Assembly (NCBI GenBank): GCA_023548195.1
Contig: JAJHZJ010000061.1
Coordinates: forward strand, 9,802,378-9,866,377
Reading direction: 5' to 3'
DNA: 64,000 bases
DNA from: Bettongia penicillata ogilbyi
Lineage: Eukaryota; Chordata; Mammalia; Diprotodontia; Potoroidae
The first letter of the stretch is position 1. Each line of letters opens with the position of its first letter. Of the stretch, positions 38,201 to 50,200 are shown piece after piece. Below the pieces are notes generated by a model. The model was not told the origin of the DNA. It ran no database searches and worked only from the letters and a program-made list of their open reading frames with translations. A program made the position numbers and the translations under genes.

Positions 38201-41200
38201 ATAAGGCTGACTAGGACTTTTTTAGGTTGAACATTCTATAATTTTCAACTAGTTATATTCTAAGATGTCAATGAATACAGGCAGTGTGGTGCCATGGAAA
38301 GAAAGCACTAGATTTGGAGTCAGATGACCTAGGTTCAAATCTCAACTTTGTTTCTTACTATTTGTGTGATCTTTGGTAAGCCATTTAAACTCTCTGGATC
38401 TCTGTCTTCACATTTATCAGTGAGGGGGCTGAACTAGATTATCTCTGGATTTCTTTCTAGTTCTAAATCTGTGATGCTATAATTCTATGAGACTGAATCA
38501 ATAACTAAGGTGACTGGATGTCTTTGGCCAGTGTGGTTTAGTGAAGAGACCTGAGTTACTACTCATGTGATCATGGGCAAGTCTCTAGAGTTTCCTGAAC
38601 CTCAGTTTTCTCACCTGTAAAGTGGGGCTAATAATGGGATTACCTTCTTCACAGATTTATTGTGAAGATAAAATGATGGATACAAAGTCCTTTTTAAACT
38701 AAGCCTACCTTTGAAATACTATGTCACACAAATAAAAAACGGGGCCAACTATGAATATCACATATTCAGAAGTAGTAATGAGTGGTAATGTATACACAAA
38801 TAGGCAAGTAACAACTATGGATCCAAGTTATTAATTCTTATTCCCCATGTCAAAAATAATTATTTTCTCAAAGGACTGAAAAACTCACTATTAATATTGC
38901 TTGTGTATTAAAAATGTCCCTTTTCTATAAGAAATGGCTTAAGGATCAGAGTCAAAGGGCTTGGCATCTATCCCCACTACTCAATAGAGATCAAGCATTA
39001 ATTTATTATTTATTATACCTACTTTGTGCCAGGCACTGTGTTAAATATTTATATAAATATTATCTCATTTGATCTTTACAACAATCTTGCAAGATAGGTA
39101 CTCTTTATTTTTTTTTTTAACAGTTTTTACAGTTGAGGAGACAGAGGCAGATGTCAGGTGACTTGCTCAGTGTCACATGGCTAGTAAGTGTATGAGGCTG
39201 GATTTGAACTCAGGTCTTCTAGACTTTAGGCATTACCTAACTGATTAATAGGTGACTCTGTCTAAGGTTCCAGGACCCCTTTCTGCTAGGAGAGGCTCCT
39301 GGGATAATTAGTTGAGAGAGAAGCTACAGATGCTTGTCAGTAAGGTAGCTCAATAAAGATCCAGATCACACTCCCCCCCACCCAAGGAGACATTAGAGTG
39401 AGAGGGTCATTTACAGGGAGCAGGTTGTTAGAGCAGCCAAAACAAATCCCCAAACAAACTCAAAAACCTCCAAGTGTATGTTTCTGTTAACTTACTCAAC
39501 ACCGTCCACTGGACATGTCTGTGGTACCACTGGGGAGGAGACTGTGGGTCTTTGCCCTCGTCAATCACATCTCTCCTCCTCCACAGAAATGAGTTAACCA
39601 TTTCTGCTGTGGCTCAGAATTGTAGTCAAAGAACTCCCTGTGATTATTTAAAGGTACTTGGCCAACCCACTTTCATGTTTATGGCTTCCTTATCCTTTCC
39701 TGGCTTTGTGTCTACAGGTCTCCTGTGAGAGCAGCCCATAAAAAAAAAAAAAAAAGTTGGAAACCATAGGCTCCAAGTCCTACTAGGGAGACAGTCTCCA
39801 CAGGCTTTGGAATTGGGCAAGGTTTGCCCATGGGGCAGCTTAGCAATGTGGAGGAAACTACACTGAAGTGGAAAATGTAAGATTTAAAGAAAGAAGATGT
39901 TTGGGGAAGGGACTGGCAAAGCTTCCTGTGGATGGAGGCAGGTGACCACCACCCCATCTGGTACCCAAGGAGAGTAATGGAGTTTGTACTTAATCAACCT
40001 GGTTTTTAATAGAAACCACCAGTTTTCTTCATGGACAGAGATATCTTCTAAGATCCCTGGCTTCACAATCACTAAAGGAAAAACTGAGAGTTGGAAAGTT
40101 GGAAAGGACTTCATCTAGCCCTTTGTTATTTGTAATCGGTTCAGTTGTGTCCAATTCTTCATACTCTATTTGGGGTTTTCTTGGCAAAGATCCTGGGGTG
40201 GTTTGTCATTTCTTTCTCCAGCTCATTTTTCAGAGGAGGAAACTGAGGCCAACAGAGTTAAGTGACTTGCCCAGGGTCACACAGCTAGTAAGTGTCTGAG
40301 GCTGGATTTTAACTCAGGTCCTCCCAACTCCAGGACCAACAACCCCTTCTCAAATTTCTCACATCATGTGTTCAAGGTCTAAGGTCTTCAAAGGAGGGAA
40401 ATAGGTGCAGACTTTCAAAAGTGGTTCACCTTTGGATAACTTGAATCATTAGAAAGTTTTTCCTAGGAGGAAGCTAGTGGTGCCGTGGAGAGAGCTGAAG
40501 CCAGAAAGATCTGAGCTCAAAGCCAGCCCTTGACTCTTATGAGCTGTGTGACCCTGGACATGTCATCTGACCTTTGTTTGTCTCAGTTTCCTCAACTATA
40601 AAATGAGATATTTGCAAAAGACACTTAATTCCCTTCCCTTCCTCTGACATTAGGTCTACATTTGTCTCTGTAAATTTCTCCCAGTCACTCCTGGTTCTGC
40701 CCTTGGTTACACACACAGAACAAACCTAATCTGTTTTCCCCTTGAAGGTCCTTGAAGTACCTGAAGACATCTGTCATCCCACATTCTCATCCTCCCCTCA
40801 GTTTTTCCTTTCCAAGGTTAAAAAAAACCCCAGTTTCTTCAACTAATCCTTCTATGGCGGACTCAAGGGCTGTCACTATTCAGGCTGCCCTCCTCTGGAC
40901 ACTGTAGCTTATGAACGACCTTTTTATCCAGGCTGACCAGAACTGAAAGCAATACTTCCTAGGAAGTCTGATAAGGTCAAAGTCAACAGGGTCAGTGATT
41001 CCCTACTCTTAGAAGCTATGCTCTTCTCAATGCAACCCAAGAGTGCATTGGCTTTGGTGGCTGGCCCATCATGCTACTCACATGGAGCTTGCACCCTGCC
41101 CCAGCCCCCCACCAAATGCAGGTGTGACCATGCGTCCCCTGCTCTGCAGTTGTGAAGGTGATTTTCAAATCACAAGATCTTGAGAGCTGAAAAACACTAT

Positions 41201-44200
41201 AGAAACACAGCCACTTAATTTACTTAGGATGGTGCCTGGTCCAGAATTTTTGCCTAACTCCGCCCCATGATGATCTTAATGGTGATCACAGAAAACAGAA
41301 CGACGTGGGCTCTCTCAGCTATAGGGAAGAACTGACCAGTTTTTCCAGCTCAATAATCTTCTTTTCCTGTTGGTGGATTTGCTGATTCTTCATCTCAAGG
41401 ACTTGCTTCAGACTGTTCATGTCTTCTTCCAAGTGCTGGTAGGGAGCGAGTGCCACCTACAGAAGCCAGGAAAAGCGTCAACATCATGTTATGGTTCTTA
41501 GAAAAATGGATTCAGCATTGGCAAATCCCAGCCCTTCCCAGTAAGATTTCCCATAGGGACTGGACTCATGAATTCACTGGGAGAGGGAATTCCTGAGCAA
41601 AGAAACTACCTCTACCAATGTAGGTTGGCATCTTCTCATAGTTCTAGAGATTGTCTAGGGCAGTGGTGTCAAATTCAAATACAGATAATGGCCACTGATC
41701 CACACATAAGGATTCCTGTGGCCTGAATATCAGTTTTAAAAAGGAATGGTATTTATGTTTTATTGTATTTTTATTTATTTTGTTAAATATTTCATGATTG
41801 AATTTTAATATGGTTCCTGGAACACTGCTGACCATATGTTGGACACCTCTTTCCCAGTGTCACACAGCCAGTATGTATAAGAGATGGGGCTTGAACCCAG
41901 GCATTTCTGGCTTCAAGGTCAGCTATGCATTAACTAAGCTACTCCAGTATATCTGTGTGGGCACAGAGATCCAGAAGAAATGCTGTATGTATTCCTGAAC
42001 TCTCCCTTTTGGAAAATCTTAAGGCAAATGCTTACTGTTCTGTTGGAAACAGAACATAAAGAGTCAGTCACAGGATCATAGATTTGGGGTTGGTAGGAAC
42101 CATAGAGGCAAACAAGTCTGACTTCCCTCCTTCCACAGATGAGGATGTGAAGGCCCAGAGACATTAGGTGATTTGCCAATGGTCACTCAGCTAGTAGGTG
42201 TCAGATATAGGATTTGAACTCAGATCTTCTGAACTCCAAGTCTAGCATGCTTTCTATTTCACCATGTTGCCTTTCAAGCAACTGCATGGCCAACAAAAGT
42301 TATTTTGTCCATTTCTCCATCCAACAAGCATTTATCAAATACCTACTATGTGCACAGCACTGTGCTAAGTATAGGGCACAAAGATGGGCATGAAGGAATC
42401 ATTACCCTATAATGGCGGGGAAACAACGCATACACAGAAAAGTAAGGAAGAGGGACCAGATCTTCAATTTCATTGGTCTGGGCAACTGCCAGGTGAGAAA
42501 AGTCTATGCACTTTTTTAGCTGGCACCTTCTCTGATTTTTACTGAATCACAGCAGTACCTGGAACAGCACTGTTAAACTCAAATAGAAATGGGGGTCCAC
42601 CAATCTGCACATCGGGGTCCATGATACTCCATGGTGACTCAGTTCTAAAATGTAATGCTATCAAGGTTTTATTCTGTCTTTATTTACTTTGTTAAATAGT
42701 TCCCAACTGCATTTTAATCCAGTTCTGCCATTCTCAGGAAGTGTTACTGGGAGTGTTTTCCTCCTCTGGTCCAGAGCACAGAGAGACTAGTTGCTTGTCC
42801 AGGATCACAGTCAGGAAGGCCTGGAAGCCAGACTTTCCTTGTTCTCAGGCCTTCTCTCTCCCTATTACCTAAAGCATCATGCTGCCCTTCTCAGACATGT
42901 AAATGTGAAATAATTTCCGCTGTGGGGGCAAGGGAGGGCACTAGTAACCAGGGAGGAAATGTTTTGGTTTTATAAAAGACTTACAAAATTCAAGAAGCAA
43001 CTCTTTTGAAATGGAACGTGTAGATAATGTGACTTAGGCAACAACTGTGGATTCTTTAGTGGCCAGTCTTTTCCTCTGAAGCTGCTTGTTTTGTCTTGCT
43101 GGGCATGACTGGATAGCCCCTGCTTTAAGCTCTATTTATGTGAAAGGCTGGCTTTGAAGGGACAGGTGCTTTTTAGCATCCTCATTCTATTGACAGAAAT
43201 GTGATCTAATTCTATTGCTCTCTTTCCCATGTTCCAGATCCTAGACAGACTAATCTGATACCTGCTGCTTCCTGTAAACCACATGTGTTTTTGCACAATC
43301 TATGTGCTTTCTTTTTTCAAAAAAATTCTGAACTTGACATCAAATAGAATGACTATTTCCTTGTGCAAATTAGCATAGGAAAAGAGGCCTGTGCAGGAAG
43401 CTAAACGCTGTGGGCAGCTTCAGTTGTGACTTTCCTCCAATAAACCCCCATCTGCCTTTGAAGCCTGGCTCAAGTGCTGGCTCTCCTGGCCTCCTCTGCT
43501 TCTTATGCCTTATCCCTTCCCTGGACACTTCTTTTGATCTCTGAGGGCACCAGAGCTCTCAAATTACTCAGGTTAGCAACCTCAGCTGATCTTCCTCAAC
43601 TCTTCAGTCTCTCTCATTCCTCATATCCAGTCAGTTATTAGGTCATGCACAATCCACAACACCCTTGCATTCATTCATTCATCCTTGTCTCTGCTCAAAC
43701 AGCCAACACCCTTCTTCAGGCCCTCATCACCTTTCATGCAGACCATTGTAATAGCCTCCCAGTTGGCTTCCTTTCCTTAAGTCTCTTCCCTCTCCAACCC
43801 ATCCTCCACAGAGCTGCCCAAGTCATATTCTGAAAGCACAGGTCTATGCAGCTCCTTTGTTCAAGCATCTCTGTGGCTCCCTATTTCCTCTAGGATAATC
43901 TTCAGGACAAAATATAAACTCCACTCTATGGCATTTAAAGGCCTTGGCAACTGGACTCCAGCATACTTTTCTAGGCTTATTATACATTACTTTCCTTCAT
44001 ACACTCTGTGATTCAGCCAAACTGGCCTTCTTGTAGCTGCTCCTATATGACTTCTCCTCTCCCATCTCTATGCCTTTGCACAAACTTTCCCTTGTGCCTG
44101 TAATGCATTTCCTCCTCACCTTTCTGCCTAGAAGCCCCCAACTTCCTTCAAAGCTCAGCTCAAACGAGACTTCCTCCATGAGATTGTTCCTGATCCTGCT

Positions 44201-47200
44201 AGCCTCCTTTTCTACCCTTTCTCCTTACCTTGTACTTTGTACATACTCTGCACATTTTGGCCCCAGTGATTACCCCAACTCAGTCCCTATTGAGGTAAGC
44301 TCCAATTCCAATCCTGCCTTTGGACCTCACCTCCTGGTTACTCTGCACTTACCTTATTAAGACCAAAGTAGTTTGTGCACTACCTTCTTCACTGGAAAAT
44401 GAGTTACTCAAGGACAGGGATTTGGATTTTTGTCTTTCTCAGTACCCTCAGGCTTAGTACAGTGCCAGGTACACAATAAGAGCTTAATAAATGCTTCCTT
44501 GATGACACTTGAGGGCAAGAACCATTGCATTCTGGTCTTTGTATCTCCAGGGCCCAACGCTGTGCCCTGCACACAGTAGCTATTTAAGAAATGCTTGATG
44601 GGGGGCGGAGCCAAGATGGCGGAGTAGAAAGATGCACGTTTACGAGCTCCGAACCCACAACCCATAGAATTAAGGTAAAAAGAGATCCCCATAAATTCTA
44701 AATCACTGCAGGGGGTGCATAAACATAGGGGAAGAGATTTCTGTTCCAGTGAGCCCTGGAGACCCGTCCACAGAGTCTCTTGTGCCCCGGAAAGCGGACC
44801 CCACCCCAGCACTGCCCTGGCCGTGGCCCCAGAGAAGCTGATCCGAGCAGGCTTCAGGGACAGAAGCTCCGGCAGCCGGGAAAGTCCCTCCGCCCACAGA
44901 AGCTACAGGTCAGTGAGAGAGAAGGCTGGGCTGGACAAGAGGGGGAGCGGAGTGTCTCCGTGACTCGGGGCCCCCTTGGGAGGAAGCGGCGGTGGCAGAG
45001 ACGGGGGCAGGAAGCGGCAGAGGCAGAAGCGTGGGTGGCAGTGGAGGCAGCAGCGGCACCCAGACTCCCCCCAGGAGCAGGCAGGATCTTCATTACGGAA
45101 GGTCTCTGCATAAACAACCTGAGGGAGCTGAGCCTGGGAGACGGCCCTGCCCCACTCCGCTCTATTACTGAAGGCCTCTGCATAAAGCCCCTGAGGGAAC
45201 TGAGCCTGGGAGGCGGGGCCCCCCCACACCCCCACCCACTCCGTTCCTGAAGGTCTCTGCATAAAGCCCCTGAGGGAGCTGAGTCTGGGAGGCGGCCCTG
45301 CCCCCACCCCAGCACCTGAACTAAAGCTTGCTGCGGAAAGCCCATTTGAACCTCAGACCCCAAGCACTGGCTGGGCAGATCTAGGTGGGGGTGGACAGGA
45401 ATCTCAGAAGTCAAGTAGCTGGCTGGGAAAATGCCTAGAAAAGGGAAGAAAAATAAGACTATAGAGAGTTTTTTCGAACAGATGCAAATGATCCCGACTT
45501 CCGGATCTGACGAGGAAATATTCTTGCCATCAGGGAAAGATGTGCAGGGCGGGGCCACAGTACCCCAGACATCCCAGGGGGATGTCAGATGGGCTCAGGC
45601 CTTGGAAGAACTCAAAAAGGATTTTGAAAAGCAAGTGAGACAGGTGGAGGAAAAACTGGGAAGAGAAATGAGAGAGATCCAAGAAAAGTATGAAAAACGG
45701 GTCAATACCTTGGTAAAGGAGACCTAAAAAAATGCTGAGGAAAATAACACCTTGAAAAATAGGCTCACTCAATTGGCAAAAGAGGTTCAAAAAGCCAATG
45801 AGGAGAAGAATGCTTTCAAAAGCAGAATGAGCCAAATGGAAAAAGAGGTTCAAAAGCTCAATGAAGAGAATAGTTCTCTCAAAATTAGAATGGAACAGAT
45901 GGAGTCTAATGACTTTACGAGAAACCAAGAAATCACCAAACAAAACCAAAAGAATGAAAAAATGGAAGAGAATGTGAAATATCTCATGGGAATAACAACT
46001 GACCTGGAAAATAGATCCAGGAGAGACAATTTAAAAATTATGGGACTACCTGAAAGTCATGATCAAAAAAAGAGCCTAGACATCATCTTCCATGAAATTA
46101 TCAAGGAAAACTGCCCTGACATTCTAGAACCAGAGGGCAAAATAAGTATTGAAAGAATCCATCGATCACCACCTGAAAGAGATCCAAAAAGAGAAACTCC
46201 TAGGAACATTGTGGCCAAATTCCAGAACTCCCAGCTCAAGGAAAAAATCTTGCAAGCAGCTAGAAAGAAACAATTCCAGTACTGTGGAAATACAATCAGG
46301 ATAAGTCAAGATCTAGCAGCTTCTACATTAAGGGATCGAAGGGCGTAGAATAGGATATTCCAGAAGTCAAAGGAACTAGGACTCAAACCAAGAATCACCT
46401 ACCCAGCTAAACTGAGTATAATACTTCAGGGGAAAATATGGTCTTTCAATGAAACAGAGGACTTTCAAGCATTCTTGATGAAAAGACCAGAGCTGAAAAG
46501 AAAATTTGACTTCCAAACACAAGAATGAGAAGAAGCATGAAAAAGTAAATAGCAAAGAGAAGTCTTAAGGGACTTACCAGAAGTGAACTGTTTATATTTC
46601 TACATGGAAAGACAATATTTGTAACTCTTAAAACTTTTCAGTATCTGGGTAGTTGGTGGGACCACACACACACATGTACATGCATGCACGCACACACACA
46701 TACACACATGCACACACATACAGAGACAGAGTGCACAGATTGAATTGAATAGGATGGGACCATATCTTAAAAGAAATTAAGGTAAATGCTGAGAGAGAAA
46801 TGTAGTGGGAGGAAAGAGGGTGAAATGGAATGGGATGATTATATGTCATTTAAGAGGCAAGTAGGAGACTTTCAAGTGGAGGGAAAAAGAGGAGAGCTGA
46901 GAAAAAAAAATAACCAAAAAGTTTACCCTCATCACATTTGACTAAAGGAAGGAATAAAATGCACACTCATTTTGGTATGAAAACCTATCTTACAGTATAG
47001 GAAAGTGGGGGAGAAGGAGATAAGCAAGGTGGGGGGATGAGGGAAGGGAGGGCAAAGGGAGGAGGGAGCAATTTGAAGTCAACACTTGGGGAGGGACAGG
47101 ATCAAAAGACAGAAGAGAAACAATGAGGGGCAGGATAGGATGGAGGGTAATTCAGTTAGTCTTACACAACACGACTATCAGGGAGGTCATTTGCAAAACT

Positions 47201-50200
47201 ACACAGATATGGCCTATATTGAATTGCCTGCCTTCCCAAAGGGAATGGATGGGGAGGGAGGGATGGGGAGAATTTGGAACTAAAAGTTTTAGGAACAACT
47301 GTTTAGTTTTGTGTTGCTACTAGAAAAGAAGACATACAGTTAATGAGGAATAGAAAGTCATCTGGCCCTACAGGAGAAAAGAGAAGATGGAGACAAGAGA
47401 AGGGAGGGATGACAGAAGAGAGGGCAGATTGGAGATAGGGAAAATTAGATTGCTTGGGGTATTGGGGTGGGGGGAGGGGATGAAAGGGGGAAAAAAATTT
47501 GGAACCCAAAATTTTGTGAAAATGAATGTAAAAAGTTAAATAAATAAAAAAAAGAAATGCTTGATGACGGTGGATTGCAATGTAAATATTTTGAATACTT
47601 TTTTGTTTACTTATTTTGTCTCACTAAAAGAAAGCAAGACGTATATAACCTATATCAAATCACTTACCACTTTGGAGCAGGGGAGAGATGGAGAGAGGGA
47701 GAAAAATTTGGAACTCAAAAATTTTTAAAACATGAATGTTAAAAATTGTCTTTATACATAATTAGAAAAAAACAAAATGCAATTAAAAATTTTGGAAGAA
47801 TCAAATCTTCCATTTGTCTCTGTTTCCCCAGCACCTAGTACAATGCCTGGCTTATAAGGCCCCCAGCAAAAGCTCATCAAAGGAATGGATGATCCTACAA
47901 AGAAAAGTTCAGAGACCATCTCAAACAGCATCTTGCCCAAAGAGATGTGTAGTCCACCTCCCTGCTGATAATAAAGCACACAGAATGAATGCAATAAAAA
48001 CCATCCCTTGCTTTTAATGCTTAATCAGCACACAGCAGGAAAGCCATCATCACAAAGGTGCTATCTGCCCTAGATGAAGAAACCATGATTATGAAACTAG
48101 ATAGTAACAAAGAAGTTTCAAGAAAAACAGCCATTTAAAAAATGCAATGCAAGAAAAATTTCCTGATTTTCTAACAAAGTGATCCCAAACTTACCTGCAC
48201 ATTGATCAAGTGCGGCTTCCTTGTCCCATCCTCAGTCAGTAGTGGGTAGGGAGGGGCATAGACGCATTGGTACACCCCCTGCTATGTGGGAGATGCATAA
48301 ACAGATCCCCAGATACTCTCTGACTGTTACAGAAGCTTAATGGCACTGGATGGGTAAGTAGGTGGACTGTGTCAAGGCTGACACAGAGACAGAGACACAG
48401 CTGCCAAGTGTCACCACAGACAGAGACATGTTCAGAGAACTGGGACTGGCAGGACTAGCAGCTACTTTTACAAGGATTCAACTCAGAGTCTTTTTCTATA
48501 GTGAAAATAAGGGCTCTGGTGGCTGTTCCCAGAAGATGGGAGGCAGGACCAGCCTGGGAGAAAAAGAACCAAAATTCGCCCTTCTACTGCCCAGGGGGAT
48601 CTCCAAGTCTAGGCATTGGAAGGCTGCAGATTACCTCCAGTTGCTCCTCAGTGTTTCTTCTCAGAGCCTCCTCGAATCGTTTGGCTCGGTCCCGGAGAGA
48701 ATGGCTCTGGAACGTGAGGGTGTCAACCTGGTCCTGCAATTCACAGATAAGCAAGAACAAGGGAGAATAGGTGGGAAAAGATCAGCTGAGGCTCTGTGGA
48801 TAGGGCCATGGGTCAAAGACAGTATAATGGAGGCGGCCAGTTAGAGATGTGCAAAGAAAACCCAAGTGTGAGTGGTGGATCTTCTGGGAACAAATGATAC
48901 TGTGTGTATGTGCGCTTACTTAACACGGATTATTTTTGTGAGAAGGGTTACGTGTTCAGTGAAGTGCTGTACATCACACCAGCATCTTTTAATCTGAGAC
49001 AGTACAGTCAGTTCTGAGAGGTGGAGACAATAAAGTGCTGGGCTTGGAGTCAAGAAGGGGTTCTGGGTCCAGTTACTAGTTCAGACACAAGCTGAGTGGC
49101 TCTAGGCAAGTCACTCAGCCAGCATGAGTCTCAGTTTCTTTGTATGAAACTAGGTGGCACTGTGGATAGAGCTCTGGACTTGGCCTCACAGATCTAGCAC
49201 TTCAAGGGATGTCAGAGGTCATGTAGTCCAATTTCCTCATTTTATCTATGATGAAACCGAGGCCCAGAGGCTTTAAAAGATTCACCCAAGGTAGTAAGGG
49301 CCAAAGGGCAGGATCTGAACTGGCTATTCGATTCTGGAGCCAGAATCTTATTGTGCTGCCTCAAGGAGATCTAGGTTCAAATCCTACCTCAGACACTGCT
49401 AGCTAGATGATTCTGAATAATCCACTTAGCTTTTCTCAGCTTCAGTTTTCTCATCTGTAAAATGGGATAAGAGCACCTTCCTTTTGCTGTATTAAATAGG
49501 ATCATCTATGCAAAGTACTTTACAAACTTCACAGAAATGTGAGCCTCCATCATGACTGTTATTCATATTATGAAAACAGAGTCCAGAAAACATTTGTCTC
49601 TTCCACACCCTTTTGTGAGGGTTAAAGAGAAAATCTGTGGGAATTCTTTCTTCCCAACCAGAGGTACCCAGTCTGAGAAGATAACTACGACTGTGTCATG
49701 TACCCAAGGACTGCAACAAACGTTGCAGCTACTGAAATTTGCTCTTCATGGAGCCAAGTACAATCTCTGTGACTCAGCAGCATAGTACTCTAACTGGGGA
49801 GCAGAGGACACCACCAGCCTGAAGTCTGAGGGACCGCCCAGCATCTAATATGGGAGGCATTGGTCTCCACCTTTGTAGCCTCCCAGAAGGAGACACCTTG
49901 CACACACAGTCTGGTTACACCCCAACTGTGAGGAAATTGGAGAATTCATCCTCATTTTAAAGCCCATTGCTTTAAAGACTCATTGCACTGTGGGAAAACC
50001 TTCAGGGTCTGGGGAAATTCATGCCTAACTGTCCTCGTGACCACATGATTGCTGGACTAATTATTACAATAACAAAACAACACTAATTACAAAGAGCTCA
50101 CATTTAGACAGCAATGTAAGGCTCTGTCAAACTACAGATATTCGCTCATTTGATCCTCATGACCTTTCAGGGAAATAGCTACGGTTATTATACTTTATAC

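Larger units (their letters stand above)
37414..41336 (-). other. MTUS2: MTUS2 intron, SINE-rich
   Basis: 37414-38050 and 39245-40120 hold little that is recognisable, apart from an A run at 39740-39755. The rest is packed with MIR/SINE copies (38060-38215, 38278-38500, 38525-38705, 38985-39240, 40128-40345, 40465-40625) and a CR1/L3-like relic (40640-41060). Confidence 0.8.
44601..47551 (+). mobile_element. HAL1 (half-LINE, ORF1 only), complete, with target-site duplication
   Basis: It starts GGGGGCGGAGCCAAGATGGC, the usual marsupial LINE 5' start, then a 5'UTR (to 45430) with three tandem units, ORF1 (45431-46528, two in-frame stops), and a 1-kb purine-rich 3'UTR ending TAAATAAATAAAAAAAA. 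There is no ORF2: the sequence goes from ORF1 straight to a 3'UTR. It is flanked by a perfect 15-bp duplication, AAGAAATGCTTGATG (44586-44600 and 47552-47566), which proves one insertion event and an intact 5' end. HAL1 elements are known LINE derivatives that depend on L1 proteins in trans. It is antisense to MTUS2, as is common for intronic LINEs. Confidence 0.93.
41457..48634 (-). other. MTUS2: MTUS2 intron with L2 and HAL1
   Basis: A 7.2-kb intron, over half repeats: two hAT-like MITEs, several SINE scraps, a long L2 (43440-44600 and 47567 onward) and a complete HAL1 (44601-47551). 42780-43440 and 47890-48330 show nothing recognisable. Confidence 0.85.

Noticed and set aside
44780..45558. 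Long open frames on both strands over 44780-45558 as a novel gene
   Set aside because: They lie in the G/C-rich 5'UTR of the HAL1 and owe their length to the tandem units and low A/T content.
48362..48844. A 160-codon + strand open frame as a gene
   Set aside because: It runs antisense over an MTUS2 exon (48635-48733) with perfect splice borders and phase; the + frame is a shadow.
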